From the NCBI GenBank assembly GCA_027919835.1, contig JANVFP010000016.1:186001-250000 (forward strand): a stretch of 64,000 bases of DNA. The letters are read 5' to 3'. Source of the stretch: Lentinula raphanica. Its lineage: Eukaryota; Basidiomycota; Agaricomycetes; Agaricales; Omphalotaceae. The notes beneath the pieces are model-generated. The model did not search any database. It saw only the letters and a list, made by a program, of their open reading frames with translations, and had not been told where the DNA came from. Shown one piece after another: positions 11,373-23,186 of this stretch. The position numbers and the translations under genes were made by a program. Every line of letters begins with the position of its first letter. The stretch's first letter is position 1.

Positions 11373-11899
11373 GAGAAAGATAGGGATCAATATTCATCTC
11401 GGTACTCTGGCTGGACATCATCAAAATTTCCACTGAAATGGTTCTGAAAGAAGACTCGGGTCCGAAAGGAACACAGATTCAACTCTGCAAGCACAAGTTA
11501 TCATTGAGATATGACAATGAACATACATGTATATGGTGTACATGTTACCCGGGACCCCTGCTGCCATTATCTATCATCGACATCACCTCCAACACTTTTA
11601 TTGCTTCCTCAGACTCATCTTCTCATGCCCATCACACCGAATTCACCACCTCTTCCTAATCTCAATCCCCTTCCTTTTTCCCCTTTATCTCTATCAGCGA
11701 GTCCAAAGATCATCCGAATCAAAACAAGAGAAGCAGCGCAGGGAAAACCATGAAAGGCACACGTTGCTAATTGCTGATTGCAAGAGCGGAACCTTGGTGA
11801 TTCAAATGTATGCAAAATCAATAGTTGATAGCACTTCAAAAAAGAGAAGACGAACAAAAGGTGGAGGTGGTCTTGTTTCGTTCACCGCTTTGCCTTTGT
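11373..11899. other. Interval between gene A promoter and family X copy 2
   Basis: Here CpG content rises from the depleted state of gene A to the normal state of the 11.6-15.9 kb block. Open frames around 11438-11750 are short and overlap one another in three frames with no family signature. Nothing certain is seen. Confidence 0.4.
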
Positions 11900-13332
11900 C
11901 GGTTGTGCCGCCGCGGTCAGCAACATTGTCGAGGATTGTTGGCACATTCCATTGTCATCGTCGATGCTTCACCGTGTGCACGATCGACAGCAGCCGGAAA
12001 GGGAACGTAACTCTCATTCCTTCTTCCCCTGTGTCCAGATCGACATCCTGGACAACCGTCCTCCGCCTTCTACTCGACACACTCTACCCGCACATCCATC
12101 TCCCCATCACCCATCCATACCCATACCCATACGCCACCCCGAACACCTCCCTCCCCCTCGGGATATATCCGACACCGTTCTGTATATCTCATTGTCAACA
12201 AGTCCCGGAGATAATGGGAGGGTTTTGCAGATGGAGACCACTGGGGAGGGTGGGTTTAGAGACGGGTTTAGGGAGAGGGAACGATGGTGGATTGTGGAGA
12301 TAGAAACGGAGGATGAGGCTCAAGGTTAGGTTGTTGGATTTGACGAGGGTCAGAACAATGTCGTGCATGCTGTCTTCATCATCGTTGAGACGCCTGAACG
12401 GATCCAGAGGTTGGAGTATAGGCGTTGACGTTAGGGTTCCTTGCTCTTCCTCCTCCTCTTAACGACGGTGTAACGACACGCAACGGCCCTTCTCCTCCGT
12501 CCTCCGCTCCCCCTTCACCCTCTCCCTCGTCGTCCTCCGAGTCACAAGCGTTATTGTCGTCGTCCAAATCAGGGTCGTCGTCCGAATCAGAATCCCCAGG
12601 CGGAAAGGAGGTATGGCAGTTGTGCTCATCCTCATGGGATAACCCCCTGGGTTGATGGTGAGGTTCGAGAGGGAAGTAGAGTCAGCGTTTGCTTCCTCCT
12701 GTAACACCAACACGTCCGGGGACCAAAACCGTGTAGTTGCGAAGGAGAAGGAGGAGGGATGAGAGGGATAATAGGGCATTGTTTGAGTTCAGATATGATT
12801 GGCATGGGTATGGGCTCGTAGTAGTAGCTAGATGAAAGCATCAATAAGCGACACTACACTACATGAAACAAAATCGATACACGTACTATCCTCTTTCCGT
12901 ATCTTCGTCTTTTCCTTCCTCGTACTCCCCTGCGTTCGTTTGCCGTGACTCGTGGTCGTTGAGAAGAAGCGGATTCCCAGCTCCTCCTCTTGCGGATACT
13001 GAAGGTACAGGTAACGACGCGTACGTATTAGAGGTGTCTCTTCATCGACATCGTCACCTGAAGGATTTGGAGGCCGAAGAGAATAATGATAAAGGTTTGT
13101 GCTTGTCCTCGTAGAGTAGAAGAACACTCCGGAATGGAACAGTGATAGGCATAGTTGTAGCTAACTTGTAGCTAGATAAAAATACAGAAGTAAGAACGAC
13201 TAGATTAACCAAAACTAAACGAATATACCTACCTTCTCTGAGTCCTCTTCGCTTTCCCCTTCGTCTTCCTATCCTCCCTTGTGTGCTTGATTCCGAAACT
13301 ACATCTAATTGTTTCGAACCAAACTGACCCAT
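11900..13332 (-). pseudogene. Family X copy 2 (unrecognised repeated gene)
   Basis: Reads on the minus strand. An ATG at 13332 opens MGQFGSKQLDVVSES and runs in a basic exon to a GTAGGT donor near 13222. Homology to copies 1 and 3 is seen in PNPSGDD (near 13050), in DSDSDDD and RVVTPSLRGGG (12600-12450), at the ASQR end (near 12385), and in the GGGACTTGTTGAC region near 12195. The copies match as DNA but frames are broken between patches. The MGQ start could be an N-myristoylation signal; a similar start, MGQSASKQ, occurs at 61737. CpG is normal. Confidence 0.45.
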
Positions 13333-14589
13333 CTTTTCTCTTCGTCGTTCTCGATAGCTTGTTCTGGTTCAGGTCCCGCTGGTATGGGTATGACAGAGCA
13401 GGGTAGAGCGTGAGCGGTGAGTGTGTGTGTGAGGTATCATGGTTGGGTGGTTGGTGGGTGGGTGTGTTCGGGTGATGGGTTCCAAACTGCTTCATGAGCT
13501 TGAATGGTGCTCTCTTTGTCACCTGTTGAATAACGTTCTTCAATCATCTCCACAACGTTCTCGTTCGCTCTTCTCTATCCTTCCTCTCTTCTCGTTTCGT
13601 TTCGTCTCATCTTCATTCTTTGTTTCTCGTTCTACTTTCCAGCTGAAAGCTCTATTCGACACCAGATGACAACGAAGAAGATGACAAAAGTTGAAGGAAG
13701 GAAGAAACGGTTCGTTGAGGTCGAGCAAAAGAGAGAAAAGAAGAAAAGAACGAGTGGGCAATTCGGCATTTTCGGCTCTATTCCTGTTCCAGGCCAATTG
13801 ACGCCCAATCGAGCGCCTACAAAATACATAATTTCTTCTCTCAACCACCACGTCGCCAACCCTCTAACCTCAGTCTCAACGTTCAAACATTCAAATGTTC
13901 AAGCAACGTTAAATATTATACGCTCTACACAAACAACGAAACACGGTACAAAACACACAAAAACTCGGCCTCAATATTCAATGCTCGACACGAAATATAC
14001 AATATACATAGTCCTCCCCATTCCCAATCTCAATCTCGCGATACCTCTCTCAACCGTCAACGACGCGTTTGATGACGACAACAGCGATGATGGACTGATT
14101 TAGATGGACTCTCATTAACTCTCATTGACTCTCGTCACTAGCTGAACGATTCATCAAGAAGGCCTTGCAGAAGCTTGAGGACTCAGGAACTTCAAGGGCT
14201 CAAAGGGAAAAGATCTAAGGGTGAAGCACGAAGGTATTATGAAGGAGGAGAGAGAACGATGAACGGAATCCGATGTACATACTTCGTTGCACGTACGTGT
14301 TCTGTCTTATTCCCTCGTTCACTTCGTACACCTATCCGTTCATCGATTTCAGGTTCCAACATCTCAATACCAACATTAATAGCCAACGTTGCAACAGTCG
14401 ATCTTCCCCCCTCCTCTATCTAGCATCCATATACACATGTAACAATACCAAGCAACAAAATTCACCTGAATCCAGAGTTTTGACCAATTACAACGCTGCG
14501 TTTTTTGAATTCATGAGAGCTGGTTTCTTTTCTTCCTTCCGTTCTTCTTCCTCTCCCCATTTACCAAACCAACGCCGTTTACCCACGAA
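13333..14589. other. Interval between the divergent family X copies 2 and 3
   Basis: CpG-normal DNA between two divergently oriented X copies; it probably holds their promoters. Pyrimidine-rich tracts (13555-13635) and short open frames occur, none with a recognisable product. Confidence 0.4.
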
Positions 14590-15949
14590 ACAACACAAGG
14601 CGAGCCGGAGATACCACAAGTGCAGTCTTGGAGGCCAGTAACGAACACGCAGGAGATGAGGACAAAGAGGAAGGAGAAAACAAAGAGACGGAGAGAAGGT
14701 AGGTCTATTCGTTGATGCTATTCATTTCGATTCGTTCTTATGTTCAACTTTTTCATCTTCCTACAGCTACGAGTATACTCTCTATCGTATCCAAACCCGA
14801 ATGACCTTCAGCAGGAGTATCAAGGCCTAGTCAACTTCCCCGTCAATTTCTCCATCGAACCCCAAGCATCCACGCATGGGTTATCCCACAACAATGAGCA
14901 CGCACACTGTATCATGAGGCTGTTACGCCTCCAGACTCTGATTCAGGTTCGAACGAGGACGAGGGTTTTGGCTGTGGAGGACGAGGAGAAAGAGCGAGGA
15001 GGGATAGGGAAGGACAGAGGGAAGGGCTGTATACGATGCCGATGCCGATACCGATGCGTGTCGTGACACCTTCGATAGGAGGAGGAGGATCAGCAGGAGG
15101 AGCAGATAGAAATGCACCACCACCTCTCCTCCAATCCACCCAAACCGCTCGAACGTCGTCTCAACGACCACGACGAAGACAACATCCACAACATCGTTAG
15201 CACCGCGTATGCTCCAATCCACCCACGCAACCCGTTCAAACTTCGTCTCAACGGCGACAACACAACTTTCCTTTGTTCCCTAGACCCCTCTCTTCGTTCG
15301 ATGCGTGTTGGCAGGAAACCCACGACTGTCTCAATCCTTCACTCAACCCAATCTGCTCAGGCGTCGTCTCAACGACGATGGCAACAATATGAACCTCCTC
15401 CGCCTCCGCCTCTACAAGTAATCGTCATCCCCTCCCTCCCGATTCCCTTCCTACACCCTTCTCTTCCAACTCAACCAACACCGGCCCATCTCCATTCGAC
15501 CGTTCCCCATGTTCCCTATCTAAAAGCCCTCTCCGTTACTTCTAAGGGACTCGTTCGAGAACGAGTCATACAACGCCGTGTGGGAGATGTATGGGTATGG
15601 GGGAGAAATCGGTTTAGACATCGAGGAGGGGGACGGGACAAGTTCGAGTGGAAGAGGTGGGGGGTGGAGGTGGTGGAAGAGGAGGGGAGATGGGTGTCAC
15701 TGGGGGGAAGAGGAGGAAACGAATGAACAAGATCTTTCACATTTCTTTCTTTCCGACACAATGATACACGAAATCTCAATCAAGAACTGCGCGGTACTGC
15801 GCCTTCGCTGTCCTCATCCTCAGCGTCATCTCCTTCCGATTCCGACTCGTGTTTGCCGAACCTGTACCTGTACCTGCACCTGCACCTTTCCCAGTGAGTT
15901 TACTTCACATTGAATGGAGCAGAACCGCTTTACTGATTTCTCGCTTTGA
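14590..15949 (+). pseudogene. Family X copy 3 (unrecognised repeated gene, CpG-normal)
   Basis: Aligns with copy 1 along its length: a basic/acidic exon ending at AGAAG followed by GTAGGT near 14699, an acceptor TCCTACAG near 14766, then YPNPND, GLVNFPV, PPDSDSGSNEDEG, PMPIPMRVVTPS, LLQSTQTARTSSQ and RPRRRQHPQH with TAG near 15199. The frame has to shift at least once between GLVNFP and PPDSDS, so this copy is probably not intact either. Homology resumes at 15510-15610 (AAGGGACTCGTTCGAG). Near 15860 a Pro/Val-rich run (PVPVPAPAP) precedes a possible donor. This copy keeps the CpG sites that copy 1 has lost. Confidence 0.45.
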
Positions 15950-16899
15950 CTACATAGGAACAACTACATGAGATCCACAGGCCCAGGCTCAACCTCAAGC
16001 AGCAAGTGTAGCATTAGTAACAGGTGTTGCTGGAGGCTTCTCACTTGTTGAGCCACAATGACCATGCTGGGTTTGGGCTCAACGTCAACCCTTGTGTCAT
16101 CGGCCACACCTCATATAATGTTGACGGTGTTGTCAAGTTTCAACCATGGTGGCGTTTTTTAGATGAGGACCAAGGGGGACGGTCAAATGCTGAGAGTCAA
16201 AGGTGTCAATGATGGAGAAGGGATTCAGGGGTCCTAGGTAACATGTATGTTTGTTATCATAAGCATCTCAGTGTTAATTTGTGCTTGAATCTATGCTTAT
16301 CTGGACCTGTTCTCTTGGACAATTTGTCAATCCCTTTGTATGATCTAAAATGCAACTCAACAAGATAAGCAGGTAGTGGATTAAGGAGAAGTTCTTAAAC
16401 ATAGAAAGCATCTTTTGACTCAAAACTGACATTGTCTATATAGTCATCATTACTATCATGTAATGACCTGGATCTCATGGTTCCACCTAAAATGTACTAG
16501 CAGATGTTGTTTCATGATGCTCAATGCAGACTGCCACTGGCTCCACCTGCTTGGGAAAATTATTCAATGAATCAACCATTTGTGGCATGTGTCTCTGCCT
16601 CCTCCGCTAAGGAGATTGATGCAATAGGGGAAAGAATTCAACGGTCAACCCTCAAAAAAACTGCATTTGTTGTCAATCCCATGATCACCCTTGGGCCTCA
16701 GCATGATCAAAGTAGTCAACCAGTCATACTCTGGCATATCTGATAAGTCATGAATTATGATTCCCAGGATTGCCATGAGGCAGGGCAGGGGAACTTAAAA
16801 GCACAACAATTTTTTCCCTTGACCTCCCCTCCTGTTGCAAGACATCTCACGCATATCTAAAAGTTGACACAGATATTCAGACCAATCCTGCTTTACAGA
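15950..16899. other. Interval before gene B, CpG border
   Basis: CpG content drops again at about 15950-16200. The stretch is rich in TTGAC/GTCAA words (for example 16085, 16195, 16640, 16715). The part at 16640-16740 matches the 5' flanks of genes A and C in reverse, so it may carry the promoter of gene B. No gene is seen. Confidence 0.45.
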
Positions 16900-19631
16900 A
16901 TGGCCTCAATTCCTTCCACTGCAAGAGTTGATCAAGGTCAATCCCAAGGACATTATAACTCTGATACTGGTGCCAGCAAGAGTAGATATATAATTCCTCC
17001 TTATCACTCTTCATTTCCTAGAAGTGGTATGTCAACTTGATATTTTCTGTGATCCACAGCATTCATGCAAATGTACTAATGTAGGCAGATCCTATGATTA
17101 TGAGGAAAAATATGATCCTGATCCTTTAGGTGATGAGATAAAAGAAAATGCCCGAGTTTGGAAAGTATATCTAGATGAAGCAGAGACTCATGATTTTGAA
17201 ATGATAAAAGGCTTCAGAGACACAATTGATGCACTTTTGGTCTTTGTATGTTTTCCACTCATCAACATAATGTTATGCTCATTGAATATTAAAGGCAGCA
17301 CTTTTTTCTGCAGTTGTGACATCATTCATCATTGCTGCAATATCTTCACTTCAGCCTGATTTTGGAGAAATCACTGCTAAGCTCCTGATTGAACAAACCG
17401 ATCTGCTCAGAGCTGCAGGAAATACAACAATCATCAAATCTATTCCCAGATCTTCAGTAGATCTTCAAAATGCATATCCTGGAACAAATGATATCTGGAT
17501 TAATGCCTTGTTTTTTACAAGTCTAGCACTTTCTCTTGCTACTGCACTTTTATCAGTCCTTGTGAAACAATGGCTTCAGGCATATGAGAATCTACCTTCT
17601 GGTAATGCAAAAGAAAGAGCCACAATGCATCATTTCAGATATACAGGATTAATCAATTGGAAAGTGCCTGAGATTATTGGAATACTACCATTGGTTCTTC
17701 ATATGTCACTTGGGCTATTCCTGATTGGCCTTTCCTTATATGTATTTGAGCTACACAGTACTCTTTCTTGGATTATAATCAGTGTGACAAGCATTGCTTT
17801 TATTATCTATTTGGGAAGCATCATCTTGCCTTCCGTCTGGCTGCATTGCCCATATAGAATTCCACTTCTTTTTCCTATAGGTAGATATATCATATATCCA
17901 TTTGCTGTTACTATTTGGTATATTAAATGGGCCAACAGCAAATTCTGGAATTTGAAATGGAATTTAGAATTTCCATCTTTACCATCCAAAACTCTGAGGG
18001 ATGCTGAGCTGGTGTATTTTGAATCTACTGATCATAAGGCTGCAATTTTGGCAAGGATTTTGGGCTGGCTTTGCTTATTTACATCAAATCAATCCATTCA
18101 AAGAGTAGTGGCTCAGAGCCTTCATGGAATTTTCAAGAATTATAGTCATCAAAATGTTCAAAGCATAAGAGAAAAAGAGCTCCAATTTTATATAGATCAG
18201 CTTCGAGATCATCTTGACACTCTTGAGAAAATTATATGGGAGAGTTTTTCTAGAATTACTGAAAGAGACACAAATATCTGGGAAAATATTATTCAAAATT
18301 GGTGGACCATTGCATATGATGATTATATTCCTGCATTATCTGATAAACTTAGAAAAGAATGCTTTACAAAAGCATTTCAGAATAACAATCCATTTGTTGT
18401 TAAAAAATTTATGACCCCATATATTGTCATAAAATATGCAAGACATCCTGGAGGGCTTCAACTCAAAGAAGAATTCATTATAAACATGATTGATGATGCA
18501 ATGGAGGACAATATCAGTTGGGACGCATTGAAATCGTTAATTGCACATAGTGCCCACCTAAAGAATGCACATCATCTATATACTAGTTGTCTTTATAGGG
18601 CATCATTTGGAGGCAAGCTGGACATAGTTCAAGATGTCATTGAAAAGGGTGCAGATATCAATGCCACAAGAGGTCAATTATACAATGCATTACAAGCAGC
18701 TGCATGTAAAGGCAATATTAAAATTGTAAAACTCTTGGTTGAAAAAGGTGCAAAGGTTGATTCTCAAGGTGGGTACTATGGTGATGTAATACAAGTAGCT
18801 GCAGATGGGAAATCATTGGAAACTGTGAAACGCTTTCAGGAAAATGGTGGTTTCTATGGCAATGCATTACAAGCAGCTGCATCTGGGGGAGAGTTTGAAA
18901 TTGTTAAATTCTTAGTCGAGCAAGATGCAAATGTCAATGCTCGAGGTGGTTATTATGGCAATGCATTGCAAGCAGCTGCATGTCATGGCAAATTGGAAAT
19001 TGTGAAATTGTTGATTGAAAAAGGTGCAGATGTCAATGTTCAAGGTGGTTATTATAGCAATGCCTTACATGCAGCTGCATTTACGGGACAGTTAGAAATT
19101 GTGAAATCCTTGATTGAAAAAGGTGCAGATATCAATGCTCCAGGAAAAGGCAATGCATTACAAGGGGCTGCATATCGGGGGCAATTAGAAATTGTGAAAT
19201 TCTTGGTCAAAAAAGGTACAGATGTCAATACACAAGGTGGTGAAAATGGCAATGCATTGCAAGCTGCTGCATCGAGAGGAAATTTGGAAATTGTGAAATT
19301 CTTGGTCGAAAAAGATGCAGATGTCAATGCCCAAGGTGGACATTATGGCAATGCATTGCAAGCAGCTGCTAATAGTGGTAATTTGGAAATTGTGAAATTT
19401 TTGGTTGAAAAAGGTGCAGATGTCAATGCCCAAGGTGGCTGCCATTGCAATGCATTGCAAGCAGCTGCAATGACAGGAAAGTTAGACATTGTGAAATTTT
19501 TAGTTGAAGAAGGTGCAAATTTCAATGCTCAAGGTGAAAACTTTGGCACATTGGAAGCAGCTCTGGACTGCTGGAATAAAAATGAAGTTCCAAGCGACCT
19601 TTTAGTAGGAAAGCGGAAGCACATTTTGTAG
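16900..19631 (+). CDS. DUF6535 membrane domain-ankyrin repeat protein, gene B
   Basis: Predicted 874-residue protein from three exons: 16900-17026, 17085-17245 and 17295-19631, with GT-AG introns of 58 and 49 bp and one open frame. The ATG at 16900 gives MASIPSTARVDQ. Compared with genes A and C the first intron and about 30 residues of the Ser-rich leader are missing, so exons 1 and 2 are fused. The DUF6535 core (YDYEEKYDPDPLGDE, KVYLDEAETHDFEM, WINALFFTS, YTGLINWKVPEIIG) and membrane helices match gene A. About ten ankyrin units occupy residues 530-865; two are shortened (near 18835 and 19145). The protein ends LLVGKRKHIL. Function unknown; membrane-anchored ankyrin surface by inference. 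This is the most intact copy besides A. Confidence 0.85.
18600..19560 (+). repeat. 99 bp ankyrin-coding tandem repeats of gene B
   Basis: About ten 33-codon units of the same consensus as in gene A. One unit has lost the ADVNAQ part (near 18835) and another the GGYY part (near 19145), which looks like unit-to-unit recombination or internal deletion that kept the frame. Confidence 0.88.
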
Positions 19632-19903
19632 TGCAAATACCCACAAAAACACAATGCTTGAATGATTCACAATATGATTGAGAACATTGAGAGCAAATCC
19701 AAAAGGGAGGTGACAGAGGAGGAAGAAATAAGAAGCCGAGAAGAAATAATGTAAAGTGTATATAGGGTTGAGTTATATATAGTAAGGGTCATGTAGGGGT
19801 GGAAACTGGCTTAGCTGTCTGTAGGTAAAGTTGTCCAGAATAGATTTACACTCCCACCTGGTTAAAATCATTGCAAGGACTGGGGCATGAGCAGAGCATG
19901 AAG
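19632..19903. other. 3' flank of gene B
   Basis: CpG-poor sequence without an open frame of note. Confidence 0.5.
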
Positions 19904-20442
19904 CAGTGATGGACAAGTCACTGACTTGTGACTATTTGTCAATGTTTCAAAGTCAATGACAATGACTTTTGGCAGTACCCTGGGAATGTACAGCAGCACT
20001 CGGCCAGAGTTGAGAAATCTCAAAAAGGAATGCAATGAGACAGCAGGTGTCACATACAGTCACAAGATGTGAAACTTATGTCAACCCTTGGGTCAACCAG
20101 TACTTGGCTGACTTTAGTAACCAAAAGCCACTTGTCAAGACAATTGATGAGCTCTTGATGACTCAGAGTCAAAGCATCAGGAAAAATATATCTAGGCCCA
20201 GGCTGCCTGGAGTTGTCTGGAGACACCCCCAAAATCTCAGGCAGTTTAAAGACTTTGAAATTATTTCAAGTCAACCTAGTGTCTTCAGGCTTACCTGAGT
20301 TGGTTTGAAAATCTTTGAAAATCTTTGAGTATCTCTGGGAGGCCTGGGCTTTTGGGGGTGTCTCCAGGCTCTCTGGGCTGAAGGTATTTTTCCTGATGAG
20401 TTACATTTTGTGACATTGACATTGACTTGTCATCAATGACTG
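19904..20442. mobile_element. hAT-like non-autonomous element with a MITE inside
   Basis: The left end CAGTGATGGACAAGTCACTG and the right end, complement CAGTCATTGATGACAAGTC, are imperfect inverted repeats of the CAGTG...ACAAGTCA type seen in hAT-like MITEs, with many GACTTGT/TGAC words inside. Removing the MITE at 20175-20398 leaves about 315 bp. The ends have diverged and an 8 bp target duplication is not obvious. Confidence 0.4.
20175..20398. mobile_element. Palindromic MITE, diverged copy 3
   Basis: A 224 bp element with ends CATCAGGAAAAATATATC and GGTATTTTTCCTGATG, the same termini as the MITEs at 6993 and 7695, but a different interior and different inner arms (GGAGACACCCCC and GGGGGTGTCTCC). 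It is a subfamily of the same element. Confidence 0.75.
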
Positions 20443-20477
20443 TCACAACTCAATTGCAATTCTGTCTGTATCTCTTA

Positions 20478-20756
20478 CATGAATCTCCTCCTGGATTTAC
20501 AATGAGAATACTCCTCAGTCAGGAGCTATTTCTACTTCAGTCTTCTGCTCAAAGTAACTAAGTAATTTTCAGTTTCCACATCTGCTTAAACTTGAGCTTG
20601 TAAGTTGTTATATACTAACTACAATGAGCTTACCCCCACAGCTCATCACTTGAAGCATCAAGGATCAATTCCCAAGAACATCAAGACTTTGCCAGTCCCA
20701 GGAATAGATATATGATTTCCCCTTATCATTTTTCATTTGCTAGGAGTGGGTATGTG
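20478..20756 (+). pseudogene. Fragment of a fourth DUF6535-ankyrin gene (exons 1-2)
   Basis: Aligns with exon 1, intron 1 and exon 2 of genes A and C: AATGAGAATACTCCTCAGTC at about 20500 matches the exon 1 end, and AGATATATGATTTCCCCTTA near 20708 matches exon 2 (RYMIPPYH in A). The match ends just after the exon 2 donor. Exon 1 is out of frame. The DUF6535 core and repeats are missing. It has kept the first intron that gene B lacks, so it does not derive from B. Confidence 0.75.
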
Positions 20757-21179
20757 GTTTTGATGGGCTTATATAAAGTTACTGGTTTGGTGTATGTATG
20801 TGAAGCATTGGTGTAAATGATGAACTCCAAATACATATGCCAGTGGATGCTGGTTGAGACAAGGAGTGAATCAAGGTTTGAGAACGGGAGCACAAGAGAG
20901 ACTCAAGTGCTCAGATGAGTTTCTTGTGTCCCTAGAAGAGGGTTGTGTTATCCTACAAAAGGGATCTTGTAACTCTAGATTATGAGGTGATGTCTCCCTT
21001 CACAGGGGAGCAGTATATGGGTGACCAGCCAAGGATAATGTTGTGTAGGGACCCGAAGCAGATAATGAGGTTCACACCATGAGAGTAACAAATTAAGCAA
21101 AATTGTATTATGTAATATTGGGCACAATTCTGAGTATCTACTGACACTACCAAGTGGCTTGAGTATCCCCTAGGAGAAA
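20757..21179. other. Interval without recognised feature
   Basis: CpG-poor sequence with no open frame of note. It may contain the lost left end of the adjoining M element. Confidence 0.4.
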
Positions 21180-21898
21180 CTTAAAGCCAAAATTGATGCA
21201 AAATATAATTTTTATACTTCTTTTATTCATTGAAAATAAAATTTGATCCTCTAAGAGAAAAATAACGAACAGAATGTACAAAAAATATCAATTTGAATGC
21301 AAGATTTGACTTCTTTGACCAATGGGGAAAACTTCCCAATCAAAAATGAAGTAGAAAATTCACCTGAAAGTATCCACTTCATCAGTGCTGAATTATGATC
21401 TAAGTTGACTAATTTCTATGGTATAACCAGGAAAGGTAAAAACTTGGCAGAAAGCCCCAGTTTTGGGCCTGCTGAAAACCCCAATTTGAATACAATTGGC
21501 CATTTTCAGCTGCTTTGAAACTCCGAATTTCTGTTATCATTTCATTTATAACAATAAGAAGCCCAGAAATTGTCAATTCGAAGGACTTTTTGAGGCTAAC
21601 ATTTGTACAGATTTCTGGTGCAATTTTGAGTCATACAAAATATCTAGATTTGACTAAGCCAAAATGTGTTCCAAAAGCTTCAATTTCTGTATTGTTTTAT
21701 TTTGTTATATTCATAGACTTTCAGTAGAAATTACCAATAGTAGAAAATGTCAGTTGAATATTCAAATTTTTGCTGTATTTTCACTTATATATAGATATTA
21801 TGTTTCACTCAAAATTACAAAACTAGTGAAAACTTGTTAGAAATACTTGCTATTGGAACGACTTTCTGCTCGATGGAATTTTTTCCAATTCAGGTGTT
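21180..21898 (-). mobile_element. M element copy 1 (inverted, left end missing)
   Basis: This is the inverted relative of the element at 21941-22747: for example 21440-21535 is the reverse complement of about 22300-22400, and the right end TTCTGCTCGATGGAATTTTT (21863-21882) is the M terminal motif. The other end is not recognisable. No coding potential is visible. Confidence 0.7.
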
Positions 21899-21940
21899 AA
21901 AACATCTATAAAACTGTAAACATCTTCTAGTAACTACAAT

Positions 21941-22747
21941 CACACTGAAATTGGAAAAAATTCCACCGAGCAGAAATTTGTACAGATTGCAGAAAATTCA
22001 GTAAATATTACACTCACTCTGAAATTAGGAAGGAAACTTGATATTTCTACATAAGTAAAATAAGAGCCAAAATTTAAAATTTCAATGTATATTTTGTGTT
22101 ATTGAAAATGAGCATTGAAATTATATGAATATAAAAGGAAGAAATTGCTATCAAAATTAGATTTCTCCAAAGTCATTTCAATATGCGTGAATGAAGAACT
22201 TTTGTATGAGGGGAAATTTCATCGTAAACCTGTATAAACAATAAGATTGAGATACATGCGCAATTGAGATATTTCGGGCTCCATATGGCAACATATGAAA
22301 TTTTTGCAGAAATTCTGGATTTCAGAACTACTGAAAATGGCAATTTGTATTCAAATCAGGGTTTTCAGCAGATCCAAAACTCCGGCTTTTGGCAACGTTT
22401 TTGTCTTTCCCAATAGTACAATAGAAAAGTTGCCATTCAGATTATATTTCAACACCAAAGAAGTTAAGGATTTCCACAAAAATTTCTATTTGTATGAATC
22501 ACAATGATTCAGTAGGGAAGAAATATGCACCAAAAGTTTTGCTTTCTGTATTTTTTCCTGATAATATTTGTAAGCTTTCAAAACACTTATCATTAGATGC
22601 AATAGTTCTACTAATTTGGCTATTTTTGAATAAGTTTTCATAAATGTGGAAATTTGATATTTTAGTTCTATTTCCTGATTTTCTGAATGAAATTTTTGCT
22701 ATCAGGAAAGAATTCTGCTCAAAGGAATTTATTCCACTTCCAGTGTG
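21941..22747 (+). mobile_element. M element copy 2, complete 807 bp TIR element
   Basis: Starts CACACTGAAATTGGAAAAAA and ends with the complement-type TTCCACTTCCAGTGTG, about 35 bp imperfect TIRs containing the word GAGCAGAA. It is flanked by AAT on both sides (21938-21940 and 22748-22750). CAC ends and a 3 bp duplication fit a non-autonomous CACTA-like element. No gene inside. Very AT-rich and CpG-poor. Confidence 0.75.
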
Positions 22748-22750
22748 AAT

Positions 22751-23186
22751 AAAACAACGACAAATGCCCCGGGCGCCCCCATGATCTGGCGTTGTCATTC
22801 TGAATTTCAAGCCAATAAGTTGGTGTGAGGAGTAGGAGTTGGAGTAGGAGATGGAGGGGGAATGAAGGAGAATGAAGGAGAATGAAGAAAAATGAAGAAA
22901 AAGGTTCCTTGAGGCTTTTGATACGTTAGTAGTTACTGACAAGAGTTGCAACGTTGAACCAGGGTCCAGAGAGGCATCAAAAATTAAAATGTACTTGTGT
23001 GAAATATCGCTGTCAATGGACTCGATACAGATCTCAAGTGTCTTTTGGTCACATCGTCGTCGTCGTCGCGTTCAGTCGCATAAGAAAGGGCTTGTATATA
23101 TATGTAGCTTTGTTACACGGTAACGAACCTAGGCCAAGATCGATTTTTTGGGATGGGTACATGAGTACATAAGATTTGGATTATGA
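22751..23186. other. Border between CpG-poor and CpG-normal DNA, 3' flank of the U5-40K gene
   Basis: A purine-rich run (22835-22905) and the 3' untranslated part of the minus-strand WD40 gene probably lie here. CpG rises sharply at about 23040-23090. No gene is seen. Confidence 0.45.
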
